Source: Powellomyces hirtus (taxonomy: Eukaryota; Chytridiomycota; Chytridiomycetes; Spizellomycetales; Powellomycetaceae). Taken from it: a stretch of DNA of 64,000 bases. A model generated the notes under the pieces. The model made no database searches. It saw only the letters and a program-made list of their open reading frames with translations, and had not been told where the DNA came from. The position numbers and the translations under genes are program-made. Below, in pieces: positions 12,589-24,548 of the stretch (within the stretch, counting starts at the first letter, position 1; every line of letters begins with the position of its first letter). The stretch is from the NCBI GenBank assembly GCA_025526995.1, contig JAHLKG010000001.1, forward strand, positions 1,922,001 to 1,986,000, read 5' to 3'.

Positions 12589-13584
12589 CCGGACACTGTC
12601 AAGGATCAGGACTTTCGTCGACAGCGGCTCTTTACCATTGCGGACGCGTTACCCACCCTTCATGCGCTGAATGCCAAAGGACATCTCTCTTCTCTCGCCT
12701 CGCTGTGCGACAGTATCCCATTGCATCGCATCGTATCCCTTGATCTCCTTCGGCAACTGGGTCTCGATCACCTTTGGCCAGTTGTGCACGACCATGTGAT
12801 ATCCACGACAAAGGGGTCCTGTTGGAGTGCCGACCAGCTCCAATACCTCGGCATATGTGCAGTCCTGCGGAAACAGCACAATGACACGGACAACAAAAAA
12901 GGGCAGGACCAGACGCCATCCATCATACCTTGTCCCTCGCCGCAGCTTCTTTTAGCCACCGCAACCGCCATGGCTAAATGGAAACCCTTGTTGTATGTCG
13001 TATGTGGCAGTTTTCTCAATCTATGTGATTACAGGGCAGTGCGGTCAGTTGGCGCTCGGTTGCAACATCATCACGCTGACAAGAAAAAGCACAACTGTGT
13101 ACGCCAACCCGGCACGTCCGACATTAACCGGTTCCTCGACTTGCCCCTCTCGTTCCAGCTCCCGCTCATCAATGCGTGCTGGGTGCCAACCCAGGGAGTT
13201 GGCAAGGCGCTCGCCGGTGCGGGAATGAACGCGTGGACGTCCGTGGTCCGCTGGCCTCTCCCGCCAATCCCAGCACTCACAACCGGCCCCACCACCACCA
13301 TCACCACCGTCACCACCACCACCACGACGACCACAACGACCACCACGACCACAACGACCACCCACCTTGCCACACCCCCCACCACCCCAGACCCTGCAAG
13401 TAGAAAGCGGTCACGCAACAACTACGATCAACATTATGCGTACCTGGATGGACTGCAAGCCACATTGACCCATGGAGAGTTGTCGCCAACAGTGATTCGT
13501 GAAAAGCTCATTGCGCGGGGCCTCGCTGGATCGCAAGTCCGCACGGTACGGGAAGGGTGGAAGAGGAAACGCGCACGGGGATAA
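10033..13584 (+). CDS. Large intronless orphan protein with weak GIY-YIG-like and zinc-knuckle signals
   Basis: Uninterrupted frame of 1183 codons, unlike the intron-rich neighbours. ATG at 10033 or, in better context, 10087 (MADMTFG). Visible parts: Ser/Pro/Ile repeats near residues 120-170 (three SLAIP-type copies); a segment near 220-320 with LLYVGCT, a following Arg, a Glu-containing helix and ALNCATGG, which resembles a GIY-YIG nuclease fold; an acidic block near 510-545; a Cys/His cluster near 810 (CLVCGDTF followed by HHKH), like a C2H2 or BED finger; a poly-Asp run encoded by GAT repeats near 840; a poly-Thr run near 1090-1115; and a basic C-terminus (SRKRSR, KRKRARG). A 42-nt GTATGT-to-ACAG stretch at 12993-13034 could be an in-frame intron. 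I do not recognise the protein; nuclease and mobile-element links are inference only. Confidence 0.65.
12555..12587 (+). repeat. GAT trinucleotide repeat encoding poly-Asp
   Basis: About eleven GAT/GAC units inside the orphan ORF, in the Asp frame. Likely to vary in length. Confidence 0.85.
13286..13371 (+). repeat. ACC/ACG/ACA repeat encoding poly-Thr
   Basis: Imperfect trinucleotide array inside the orphan ORF giving an uninterrupted Thr tract broken only by Val/Ile. It also produces artificial long Val-rich frames on the minus strand. Confidence 0.85.
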
Positions 13585-14076
13585 TCCCCAAACGGAATGA
13601 CGTGACGTTGGGGGCTTTTCTCTATTTCCTATTATGTGTGTGCGAGTGTGTGGTTGTGTGTGTGTCGTTTGACGTTTAGCGTTTGGCGTTTGTGTCGGAC
13701 TATTAGTGTGACTCCAGGACTATTAGACTTTGCACTTCTATAATGTCACACTTGCTACATACTCAATAATTGTCACACTTCCGAAAGTGGCACGGTTGCG
13801 GTATCTGGTGATCACTCACAACTGATTCTCCCCTAATACACCTTTCAATTCTGAGATCCATTCACTGGGAATGTTTGCAGTTCAGAGGTAGGTGCTGTGA
13901 AAGTAACAAAGTGCATATAGTTGAAAAAGTTCCCTGTGTATGGTGGAAGCGAGCGTTAGTTGAATCGATGAGTGCGTGAGGCCTAAACAAACGGTTGAAT
14001 TCCTTGTTGGGATGTGCCGGCGGAAGGATGAAACATATAGCCGTTGTTATCCGTCTATCCCAACAAGAAAAAACCA
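13585..14076. other. Intergenic
   Basis: Sequence between the orphan ORF and the tRNA, with short GT-rich stretches near 13635-13690. No gene seen. Confidence 0.5.
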
Positions 14077-14148
14077 AGCACCATAGCGCAGAGGAAGCGC
14101 GCAGGGCTCATAACCCTGAGGCCCCAGGATCGAAACCTGGTGGTGCTA
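14077..14148 (+). tRNA. tRNA-iMet: Initiator tRNA-Met (CAT)
   Basis: 72 nt folding into a full cloverleaf: acceptor AGCACCA pairs with TGGTGCT, D stem GCGC/GCGC, anticodon stem CAGGG/CCCTG around loop CTCATAA, T stem CCAGG/CCTGG around ATCGAAA, discriminator A. The A1:U72 end pair and the T loop beginning with A (A54, with A60) are the hallmarks of eukaryotic initiator rather than elongator tRNA-Met. No intron. CCA is not encoded. Confidence 0.95.
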
Positions 14149-14158
14149 CTAAGAATTG

Positions 14159-14165
14159 TTTTTTT
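14159..14165 (+). terminator. RNA polymerase III T-run terminator
   Basis: Seven consecutive T begin 10 nt after the discriminator base of the initiator tRNA; a second T-run follows near 14170. Confidence 0.85.
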
Positions 14166-14790
14166 GGCATTTTTTGCTAGCGACGAGGCTGGATGGATGG
14201 ATATCATCATCGCATCCCAATAAAGGTTGCCCCGGCGGTCCTTACAGTCCTTACTACGGATAGAGTTTGGGCATGGGCGACAGAACGGGAGGAACAGGGT
14301 TCGTTTGTGCGCTCAAATGTTGTGCGCAAAGTGTTGTTTGCTTACCGAATGCCCGGGGCTTGAGGCGCGCGCCTGTCCTTTGCAACGTTTCCTCATCCTC
14401 TGGTTTCGGCGCGGCCCTCGTGCATCGACGAGTCCATTCGCCCCAACTTGCCGGGTCTCTCACCTTCTCCTTCGTCGTGGTGTGGGACAGGAATCACAGG
14501 ATGAATGAATGGGTCCCTCTCAAATAATTTCAATTTGAATTTGGCATCGCTGTTTAACCCAAACTGGTCCACATTCTTACTGTATTTCGCTGTAGCCCCT
14601 TTCCCTTCTTGCATACCTCAACTTTCCCCCACGTACACACACACATTCTGCATCGCGCAGAGTTACCCCCACCCTACACCCACTTCTTATTATCGTCATT
14701 CCACATTCACCGCTTATCGTTATTCCGCAGTCACCGTCAATGTGCCTCCCGTCTCACCGGTAATAGACGGCCCCGCCCTTCACCACCACA
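14166..14790. other. Intergenic, promoter and leader of the PHD-finger gene
   Basis: Pyrimidine-rich sequence before the ATG at 14791. No gene seen. Confidence 0.4.
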
Positions 14791-17700
14791 ATGCCTAAAG
14801 CAACCCCAACCCCGATACCTATTCCCTCGCGGCCCCTCTCCGATTCCGATCACGCAGACGACGACGACGACGAAGAAGATGAAAACGACTCCAACTCCAA
14901 CTCAGACTCTAATTCGGACGACCAGCGCAATCGTGTCCTTGCTCGGGCGCTTGGTGCAAAACGTCGAGTTTCCAGCAAGAAAAATAAAAAGTCGGTTCCA
15001 CCGCCCACCGCTCCCATTGAAGACGTCTTTGACTCGGACGGCTCTTCGCTGTCGGACCCGGCCATTGTCGATGATTCTGACGATTCAGACGGCGGCCACG
15101 ATGCTCTTGGCAATAGGTATGTAAGGAGGCCAGTCCCCATGTTAACCCCGCGGGGGCGCCGTCGCACTTGAGGGACTTTGTGCCTGGTTCCACAAGGGTC
15201 CCCTCCTGAATTCCAAGCGCATGCAGAATATCGAACCACTGCTCATTGCTTGTGATCTCCATCTTCTTAAACTAGATCAAAAGCTGCATCTGTTGCCGGA
15301 AAAGGCAAAGGCAAGGGAATTCCGCGGATGGTTGCCGGCAAAGGCAAAGGCAAAGCGTCGAAATCCCGTCCCGCGTCACCACTGACCACCGCAGCTTCAT
15401 CAAACACTCGCTCCAAATCCACCAAACCATCATCAGCATCATCAGCATCACTATTACTATCACAATCCACCACAGCTGCCGCTGCTACTATAGCTACAGT
15501 ACCGCCACCACCAGCGAAATCCAAGAAACCGCCAAAAACCGTCAATACCAATATTAGCAAGCCACAGCTCTACTGCATATGTCGCACAGAGTACGACGGC
15601 AAGCAGTTCATGATTGCGTGCGATTCATGTCAAGAATGGTTTCATGGCAAATGCGTCAACGTAAAGCAGAATGCCAAAAATAAGAATGAAAAGTACTTTT
15701 GTGTCAACTGCATTGTGCCGGAAGACAAGAAACCACCGCCAACTGCAAAGGTAACGAAAAAGGCAGCTGCCGCGGCTGCAAAGGCGGCCGCCAAGGAGAA
15801 AAAGACAAAGGCGAGCAAACCTGCAGTCCGAAATGGCAAGCCTGTTGCACTCAAACGATTCCCCGACACGACTGTCGCCGTAGAGTCATCTACGCTGTCG
15901 GATGATGACAACATTTGCGTTCTATGCGACGGAGAATGCACTTGCAATACCGCAGCCTCAACTGCACTCGCCCTTGTACCATCCGCTCCCGTAGTGACGA
16001 TACCACCGAAAAGTCCCGTCTTGGATCCACCAGAGGCAGACTCTGTCACTGTTAAAAAAGGAGGCCGAAAGGCCAAGACTGTGAAACCCTCATCAGAGCC
16101 GAAAGCGCGAGCCAAACCGCGAGCAGCTACCAAGAACAAGAAAGCAAAGGGCAAGATCCCCGAAGAAGGCACTCCGATCTCGGAAGCTGATCCTTTGGTG
16201 AAAACCGAGGAGTCTCATCTGGAGATTGTCGTACAGGTCAAAATCGAGCCTGTGACGCTGAGCGACATGGATCAAAATATCTTTAGCTCGGACGACGAGC
16301 AGGCCGACCTGATGGACATTGATGACGCCGAGATCAAAATGTCTGATGGAGATGACGACGCGCTACAAACGGTAGATGGCGTCAAAGAAGAGTACGATCA
16401 GGACGACTCAATGGAAAAGGACCAAGACGACGACGGAGATGGCGTCAGCATGGAATACCACGTTATCATGGACACCGAGCAGAGGATCTTGGGATGGAGC
16501 GATTCAGATGATGAGGATGAGGACGAAGAGGACGGCTCATCGTCCAGCTCCTCGGGCTCGTCGGCTTCCGACACCAGCGATGGAAGCGATGATGGCGATG
16601 ACGACGACGACAGTGAAAGAGATGAGGACGACGAAGATGATGAGGGAGATATCGAAACCGAGGGAAAACAGCCGGATGCTGAAAATGCGAGTCTGCTGCT
16701 CCCCGAGATGCCATTAATCGACGAACCTTTGGTCTCGGCACTCTTGTCGGATTCCTTATTGGTCCCAACGGATCAGTCAGACTCCTTGAACATGGAGGGC
16801 TTCCTCGACCTGGACATCAGTCTGAGTGGGCTCAGCTCAATGGCCAACTTCAACCCAGACATGCTCCATCCCGATTTGGATTTATTTGGCGATGCTGCCA
16901 ACGCACTGGACATGCCTGGCATGCCCACGGTGAGCACGACCTCTGCTCTAACTTCGAGCTTCTTGGTAACAAACAATGGCACGACTGCCACCTCAACGAC
17001 AGCAACACCCACTGAGAGTCCGGTCACTGTCGGGTCAACCACCATCTCATTTGACATCAAAAAGACCGATATCGGTCCAAATGGTGAACTCGTGACCACC
17101 ACGCGAACAATGACGTTCCCTCTGAACGGCGAGCAACGGCAAGGGTTGGCCCGAGATGGCGGCAAGATTGGAACAAAGCGTCGAGGTCCCGGATCCAGTG
17201 GGGGAGCTCCAGCCGCTGGAAATGCGAAAAAGGGGTTGAGGACACTCATAGCCCCGGGCATAACCAAGGCCAAGGGAAAGCTGCCAGCTAGCAACAGTCT
17301 CATTTCAAGCATCTCCAATATGCCATCAATGGCAACCCTTGCGCAACAGGCGATTCAGTCTCCACCATCGTCCCAAGCCCCTATACAGGAGCAGCTACAC
17401 TCGCAAACGAGTGTCGCCTTTCCGTCATCATCACAACCACATTCCCAACCATCTGTGCAACAGTTGCTACCACAGACACAACCGCAAGCACAGACGTTAC
17501 AACCGCAGGCACAGATGTTACAAGTGCCCCAAACGCAAGCACCACCGCCAATGCAACCGCCACAGCAACAGCAACAGCAACAGCAGCAGCAGCAGCAGCC
17601 ACAGCAGCCATATCAATCGCAAACTCTCCCGCAGTCGACAAAGTTGTCCTCTTCCTCTTCCCTGCCCTTGGTTAGCAAGCCGGATCTTCAGAAGCTGATT

Positions 17701-19752
17701 GAAAGCGTCACACTGGGCGCGAAAATGAAGGTAGCAGCGGCAGCAGCCGCCGCAGCGCAGGGAAGACCGGGCAGCTCGCAGCAGCAGCAGCAATCCAGCA
17801 CGCCATCGCCCGCGGCCATCGCAGCTGCCACTTCCTCATTGCTGCATCAGGGCCTGTTCAGCCGCGGATTTGCTGGCGCAGCCAATGGAGTCAACAGCAT
17901 CATGAACAATGCTACATTGATGGCCGCTCTCGCGACATCTCTGCCCAATTCGACCTTAACATCTATTCCAGCATCTTCGGCGGCTTCTGCTACTTCGACA
18001 TTACCAACTCTTTTACCCACCACATCACAGCCTGCCCTGCAGCCCCATCCGAAATCCATAACCCCGTCCCCTATATTCCCATCTTCATCGTCGTCATCCA
18101 TACCGGCTTCGACGGCCGGTACAACAGTAAAGAACCCTCTTCAGCCCTACTTCTCCTTTGATTTCCCAAAAACGGTCGAGGAGCTCACCAAATTGTTCAG
18201 TTCCCCAAATGTCGCTGCAGCGGCCGCTGCTTATGCTGCCAGCATCACAAACAACAGCAACAGCAGCAGCAACAACATGAACAGCACTGGTGGCAAGACG
18301 GGGAGTCTTCTCACGACCAACACGAGCTCGACGCCCACACCATCAGGTTCTCCGTCACAGACCATTGGGGTTCCCTCGCCGAACGTTCTCACTCAAGCCG
18401 TTTTGGGATTGAGCAAGGTGCACCTGGCAGCCGCAGCAAGCCCGACTCCCTCGGCGGCGACCATTCCGACAACGACAGCAAACAGCCGCCTTTATAGACC
18501 GTTGCAGACGACGACTTCCATGTCTACAGTGCCCAATACGTCACAACTGCAGCGACCGGCTACACCGGCTTCGATAACCGCAGGTCGTCCGCTGTACGCG
18601 GCCACAGCATCGTTAACAACGCCGCTGTTGGTTGGATATCTGCAACAACAGCAGCAGAACATGGCGATGCGGCCCCTACAGCAAACACCATTGGGACTGT
18701 CGAGCAACAACGCACTCTACACAAAACCCCTATCTACAGTCCGCGCTCCACCCACATCATTGCCGTATGCAGCAAAGACAACGTCCGTAACAGCATCGGC
18801 ATCATCAACAGCATCCACATCAGCGTCGCTGCCTACTGTGTCAACAGCAGTGGCACCAGCTTCATCACCAGCATCAGCACTCGCATCAGCACCTGCGCCG
18901 CAGACACCACTGAATGGAGTGTCCTCGTTGGCACCCCTTCCTATGGTGCCCGCTGTGACCACAACGGCTGCACTGCAAGCCCAGCAACCAGGATTTGTTC
19001 CAAACTCGCAGCATCTTGCATTGCCGACCGTATCCCTAGCACCAGCACCACCAGCATCACTACCCTCGCAATCAGTCCCACTCCTACAACCGCAAGAACC
19101 ATCACCACCGACTGCGCAGCCACAAGCACAAGGGCTGTTACAACCACTTTCCATTCAGTCTGCGGTGTTAACAACCACTGCACTACCACCGTCTCTGTCA
19201 CAGGCTGAACAAACGCGTCCTACGCCTGCTACGCCTCCAGAAGAAGAGGAGGAGACCGACGATGGCAAGTCGGCAGCGGCATCGACACCAAACGAGGAAG
19301 AAAGCATGATCACCATGGACGATCTTCTTGACACGAGTCTGTTGACGAGTGCATTTGACGGCAGTCCTAGCAATGACAGCTCTCCGCCGCAGGGATCCAC
19401 GTCGCGCTCAGATCAACGGTGGCGAAAGATTCCAATCGGTGCTTTCCGACGCCGCACCGAACGGAGCCGCAGAGTGGACTCTTTCCATGGCGCTGTCAGA
19501 GAATCCGCCAGGAGCTGGAACGAGACTCTGGCCGTCGGTCTCGTCATCCCGCAGTCTCTTCCCGCTACCACGGCTGCCGCCAGCACCAGCAGCTCGATCA
19601 ACAGCAACATGTTGCCTGACTATGAGTGGGACCATCTTCACCCCTCTGATGACATGGATCTCTCTCATGCGGGAGCACAAGCGTCCGCCGCTGACTCGTC
19701 GCAAACATTGTCGACAAGTGCACGGAAAGCCAAGAGACGAAAGAAGAAGTGA
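14791..19752 (+). CDS. PHD-finger chromatin protein with long Ser/Gln/Ala-rich tail
   Basis: Exons 14791-15116 and 15276-19752 give 1600 aa. The N-terminus is acidic and Ser-rich. A C4HC3 PHD finger lies near residues 195-250 (CICRTEYDGKQFMIACDSC, then EWFHGKC and CVNC). The Tyr, Met and Trp at cage positions are those seen in PHD fingers that bind H3K4me3. A second small Cys cluster (CVLCDGECTC) follows near 315. Then acidic blocks near 440-570, a poly-Gln run near 855 and Ala/Ser/Thr-rich low-complexity sequence to about 1460. Near the end an ordered segment has DDLLDTSLL, RWRKIPIGAFRRR and a Lys/Arg-rich terminus (KAKRRKKK), a likely nuclear signal. Role inferred: histone-mark reader in transcription. 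I cannot assign an ortholog. Confidence 0.85.
17557..17612 (+). repeat. CAG/CAA repeat encoding poly-Gln
   Basis: Run of about 13 Gln codons, mostly CAG with CAA interruptions, inside the PHD-finger gene. A second shorter CAG run lies near 17778-17792. Confidence 0.8.
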
Positions 19753-20284
19753 TATAGACGCTTGTCCGGATGGTTTAGAGACCCTCACTATGTATTTATT
19801 GCATGATGCTACAATAGTCAATGAATATTATATTATGCCATCTTCCTACATCAAAAGTCAGTCTATCATTCCCCTTTGAAATCGCGCGGCTCAGCCACAT
19901 TCTATATTTAGAAGGTGGAATTCTCCGATTGCACATCATGGCCATGCTTCTCTGCCTTCCGTTACTCAACGAACAATACACTCGCGCATAAAATTGCAAC
20001 GGAAGAGAGGAAGGAAATCACAGGCTGGACCCTCACCGATACCCTCAAACTGCGAGACGGGTCTTTTCTTCCCTGTTGCCCCTCTGCATGTACATACTCC
20101 CCGTCAAGTCTACTGACGTTTCGCCACCACATCTATCGCACCTCCTCATCTTGCTCATGTGCTCACGAGAGTACTGAATACCCCTCCCGTTCCCATCCAC
20201 CCTGATACACCTCATCCATTCTCCGTATCACACACGCTTGATCCCCGGATTCGAGTGGCTTTTTTTCGTCAAAAGACAAAAATT
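19753..20284. other. Intergenic
   Basis: Region between the PHD-finger stop and the MDM31/32 start. AT-rich 3' flank near 19790-19880. No gene seen. Confidence 0.4.
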
Positions 20285-22966
20285 ATGAATCGTTGCGGGA
20301 CATCCTTCTTCGGGCTGCTGGCTGCTCGCGGAACAACCTCGTTTTGCGGGCCAGGACGCCGGACTGCATTCTCACAATCATTGCAGCACAACGGCTGGAA
20401 CCCGCCAGCTTCTTCTTCATCGCCATCATCGCACACATCATCACCAGCATTCTTCTTTGCACGACACTCGAACATCTTTTCCACGCATTCATCCGCATCA
20501 TCTCGCTCTGCACTGGCAGCACCACCGCATATATTACCACCACGGTTATCGTTTTTGAGGGAGTTTTTTAAAAGATCGTATTCGACGGGTCGGCCGATTG
20601 TGAAGAGAAGTGGGGGGTTTGGGTTTGGGTTCTTCAAGAGGAGTCGGGATCGTGTGAGCGGAGAGGAATGTCGGTTTTATGCATTTGACCACCGCGGGGT
20701 GGGGAGAATGTATGCGACAGAACCTCCGCCGACAAGTGTACCGAAATACCCATCGCAATCACAATCACAACCACAATACACACCGCGCACGCCATCATCG
20801 ACATCAGCACAGTCATCGCAGCTTCCACCACCATCTCGCTCCGACGGCGCATCAACCACATTGTCTCCTCCGCCATCTTCTGGTTATCATCCGGCATCGT
20901 ATGGAGCGGCAGCGCTCGGATCGGTCACCCAGTCCTGGCGCGTAGCGCGCGCCGAACTGTTAGATAATGTGGGAGGATTTTGGCCAAGGCTGAGATTGAG
21001 GATACGGTTGTTCCTGATGGGTTCTCAGCGCCCCTGGAGAGCTGATGATGTGTTTGCGCTGTTTTCGTGGATATTTATGGGGCATACCCTGTTTTTGTTG
21101 GTTGGGACAACGACGTTCTTGTCTCTTTTGTTGGGTGTTGCGAATAGCCTGCAGTTTCAAGGTAAGGGTGTTTTCTGATTTCAACGACTTTTCTCCCGCT
21201 GGCGGCTAATTTATATGGTGCTATGTCTTGTTGCAGCATATCTCGGCAAAGCCATCAGCGACTACGTGACCGAAGAGACCGGCATGAAAGTCACATTTGA
21301 GTCTGCCATCGTCCCCCGGTGGAAGGAAGGCGTCATCCGGCTCGAAAACGTGTCGATCATCTGCAACGACCAAACATGGACCGAACTCAAGAATGCCGAA
21401 CGACGCCACAAGGGCATGCTTCCTTACGGGCCTGGCGAATTGGATGTTAATTGGACGTATTGGGATTTGACGTTCAGACATATCGATGTGACACTGTCGC
21501 TTTGGAGATGGCTCGATGGTGTGTAACGCGGCGTTGATTGCACTTCTTGTGGGATGTGTGATTCTGATGTTGGTCTTTTTTTTCTGTGCGCGTATAGGTA
21601 AAGGGTTGATCAAGGAATGCAGTTTGAAGGGAGTGAGAGGCGAGATAGGTAATGATTTAGAAGTACAACTTGGTAAGCGCACTTCACGGGTCTCACTCAC
21701 CTACATCGTTTGTGCCAACAGACCGAAGACACGTGGAATGGCCAGAAGATTGGACTCCAATCCGTCGAGAACCACAAGCAGGCGACTTTGAGATGAGCCG
21801 GTTTGTGGTTGAAGATCTCCTCGTTACGATTCGAAACCCCAAATTCCGTCCGTACAGCGTGTCCATTTTTACCGCCGAGATGCCCCAGCTGCGCAAGCAA
21901 TGGCTGCTGTACGACCTGATGCGTGCGGACATTATGAACGGCATGTTTGATAATTGTCTGTTCAGCGTGCATAAGCCGCAGCGACCGGAACTTGTGCTGT
22001 CTGACGATGGGGACGCGCAACCGAAATGGGGGAAAATGGTGTGTGTTTTTGCTCTATTTCTGCAAATTTTGAGGCACTAGATCATGGGGCTAACGACTGC
22101 GCGCTTGCATCGGCATGCAGAGTCACCTCAAGCTGAACGGACTGCCAATCGACCACCTCAACGCCGGGGTGCAAGGCCCGCTCGGGTGGATAACGCGGGG
22201 GTACCTCGACATTGATCTGCAACTCCTCTTCCCGCAGACGGAAAACGACGATTTCCTCTCCATCATCCGCGACGAACTGGATGGTCTCACCGACGTAGCC
22301 CTCGACAAAATTGAGGAAGTCATCTCGCGACACCCCGAGACCGCCAATAGGCTCGAGAGCCCCATCATCAGACACTACCGCTCCAAGCATGACGATAATG
22401 CGGTTGAAACCAGTAGTATGCCCAGCAACACCGTCACGGCCAACAAGGAAGCGCCTGCCATGGTCATGGTCTGGAACGTTAGACTTAATGATATCAAGGC
22501 CTCGGTCCCCCTGGTGTCGCCCCATATTTCGTACATCAACAGCGCGCTGATCCGCCCGATTGTGGGGTATTTGAATGCAGTCAAGACCAGCATTTCTATT
22601 TCTTTCCGAGCCAAAATGGATGTGGTACGTGAAAATCAATACATATTTCAAAGAGGCGAAATCATATGCGCAGACCAACTCATTTGCTTCCTGTGTCTCT
22701 CACTTCAGTCCAACTTTGACGGCGCATGGACAATCTACCAAGCTTCGCTCACCGAAGTCCTGGCCGAAGAAGTCGGACGAGCCATCACCCAGCTCGTAGC
22801 ACAACAGCGCGCCCAGCATCTCCGCCGAGTTGCCACCTGGTCGCTCCAGAGTGTCACCAGGAACCTCGCCGCGCTCGTCGAGTATGCCCGTGGCGTCAGG
22901 GGATGGAGAGAGTGGAACGAGGGACGCTTGGGACCCATGGGTAGTGGGATGTGGACGGGGATATAG
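20285..22966 (+). CDS. MDM31: Mitochondrial inner-membrane protein of the MDM31/MDM32 family
   Basis: Family members span the inner mitochondrial membrane and are needed for mitochondrial shape, mtDNA nucleoid stability and lipid homeostasis in yeast. Exons: 20285-21161, 21237-21518, 21598-21648 (a 51-nt exon), 21722-22038, 22121-22624, 22709-22966, giving 762 aa. Residues 1-200 are Ser/Arg-rich with few acids (presequence-like). WRADDVFALFSWIFMGHTL leads into a membrane span ending LLGVANSLQ. Then come the conserved YVTEETGMKVTFESAIVPRW and LDVNWTYWDLTFRHIDVTLS, typical of this family, followed by VEWPEDW and the long C-terminal beta-rich domain. The ATG at 20285 was preferred over 20159 because it starts directly with the presequence-like region. 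MDM31 versus MDM32 cannot be decided. Confidence 0.88.
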
Positions 22967-23632
22967 GAAGGACGCTTTGGGTGAAGATTTAGATTTCCCC
23001 TCAAAGGTCACAGTTGTCGGTCTTACATGGCAGGAAAGGACCGGGTGCGATTGTATATATATATATCCCTGCCGTGTTAGAGGTTTGATGCTGAGCTGTT
23101 TCTCATTACGCATCAGGCACATGATGGTTGCACTCTCTTCCACCATTTGTCAGAATACACAATTCCATCGTGTTTGACCACCTTGTCCAACTTTATACAT
23201 TTGTCTAGCTGTAGCAGATACTGTATATAGATGTTTCTGCGAAGGATCTTCCTTTGCAGCAGTAACTCATTTCAAGGGACAACAAAACAATGCTAACGCT
23301 CAACTGGATTTTTGAGTCTACAGGGCAGCTGGCATAAAAATGGAGCGCCGTTTCCAAATGTCAGGCGAACGTGCGGGTATGGATGGGAAAAGGGAAGCTG
23401 CCAAGTGGAATCCTGAGGCAGATCTGGACAGATACGCAGACAATGTCAGTTCGACGAGCTGCATACAGTATGTGATATGGACATCCGCAACGGCAGCGTT
23501 TGCGGCGTCCCACATTTGTACCGCGCGCGTGTATGACGGTGTATTGCTGGTTTCGAATGTAATTGCGCTGAAATCGTGTAAGCTGAATGGTCTGAGAAGG
23601 GGTGTGTTCGTAGGTTGCTCCTGGATATCTCA
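22967..23632. other. Intergenic between convergent genes
   Basis: 3' flanks of MDM31/32 and elongin B, with a short AT microsatellite near 23055-23067. The plus-strand frame running into 23640-23780 is antisense to the last elongin B exon and is not supported as coding. Confidence 0.5.
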
Positions 23633-24098
23633 TCATGCAGCGGCCTTCCCCTTCCCCTTCATGTCTTCTGCCGTGTCGGCTCCGTCGTCTGGGTCGTCGT
23701 GCAGCGGCTCAAAGTCGGGAACTTGGATGGGTTCCCAAGAGCCTGTTCCAGCAGCTAAGAAAGAAAAGACACGCATTTCCTAGTTAGCTTCACCCAGCAG
23801 TTTTTCGCTTGCCCCTTCATGCCGACCATCCTCTTTGCGGCCGCTTACATTCTCCAGGTATCCAGAATGCCGCATAGAGCACAGCGTCGTCCGCGATCCC
23901 GACCTGCTCCAGCACAGCCGCGTCCTCCAGCGCCGCATACGTCCCCGGCACCTTTCCTGCAATATGCAACTTCACGTCCGTCGTATGTCCCGCTGGGGCC
24001 GCTTGGGTCACGAGTTTGGCCTTGAGCGTGGCTACAGTTCCGGTTGGTGCGCACTCGATAAAGTAGGTTTTCTTGTGATGCTTTATCCGCACGTACAT
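23633..24098 (-). CDS. ELOB: Elongin B (ubiquitin-like adaptor)
   Basis: Ubiquitin-fold partner of elongin C in transcription elongation complexes and in cullin-2/5 ubiquitin ligases. Exons on the minus strand are 23849-24098 and 23633-23754 (intron 23755-23848), giving 123 aa (human 118). The start MYVRIKHHKKTYFIE matches the elongin B N-terminus (MDVFLMIRRHKTTIF pattern), followed by TVATLKAKL, LEDAAVLEQVGI and DDAVLYAAFW. The tail after the intron keeps the family arrangement of a WEPI/PDFEPL segment and an acidic end. Upstream frame extends past the ATG but reads as leader. Divergent from EB1 with 450 bp between starts. Confidence 0.85.
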
Positions 24099-24548
24099 TT
24101 GGTGTGTTGACTGGATAGGATAGAGGGAAGGTTGGTGATGTGCTGCTAGTGGAGAGAGGGTGGAAGGTGGCCTTACCATGCTTGCTGAATGTTGCTTTGC
24201 TTTGGCGGTAAAGTTTCCTGAGAGAATTAAGTGGGAAGAATGTCCGGAAGTCAAAGGAACCGCGCCTCGTCGCGTCCAACGCCAACTGCACGCACTTTGG
24301 AAGTCTTTCCGACTTCTTCGTCAATCGACTGTCCTTTCCTTCCGAAACCCCTTGACCCAAACCCGCCTTCCTCTGTACGCCACATCCCTGTGTGCCGTAC
24401 CCATTAGAAACAGGTACGAAAGTAAACATTCAACACCTCCGTAGGGTTGCGCGAAGCCCAAGATGACGTCGAGGTGACAAATCGTGATCTTGACGCCCGT
24501 TTCTTTCGTCTCCCATAGCCCAAAATTATCTCCTCACACGGAACCGGA
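24099..24548. promoter_or_regulatory. Divergent promoter region, elongin B and EB1
   Basis: 450 bp between opposite start codons. No TATA box is clear. Confidence 0.4.

Noticed and set aside
12993..13034. 42-nt stretch with GTATGT start and TTACAG end inside the orphan ORF
   Set aside because: Could be an intron but is shorter than any other here and leaves the frame open either way, so no call was made.
13045..13421. Val/Gly-rich minus-strand frames
   Set aside because: Artefact of the ACC/ACG repeat encoding poly-Thr in the plus-strand gene.
23340..23783. Plus-strand open frame of 147 codons
   Set aside because: Its 3' part is antisense to the last elongin B exon, which has clear family support; no motif of its own.
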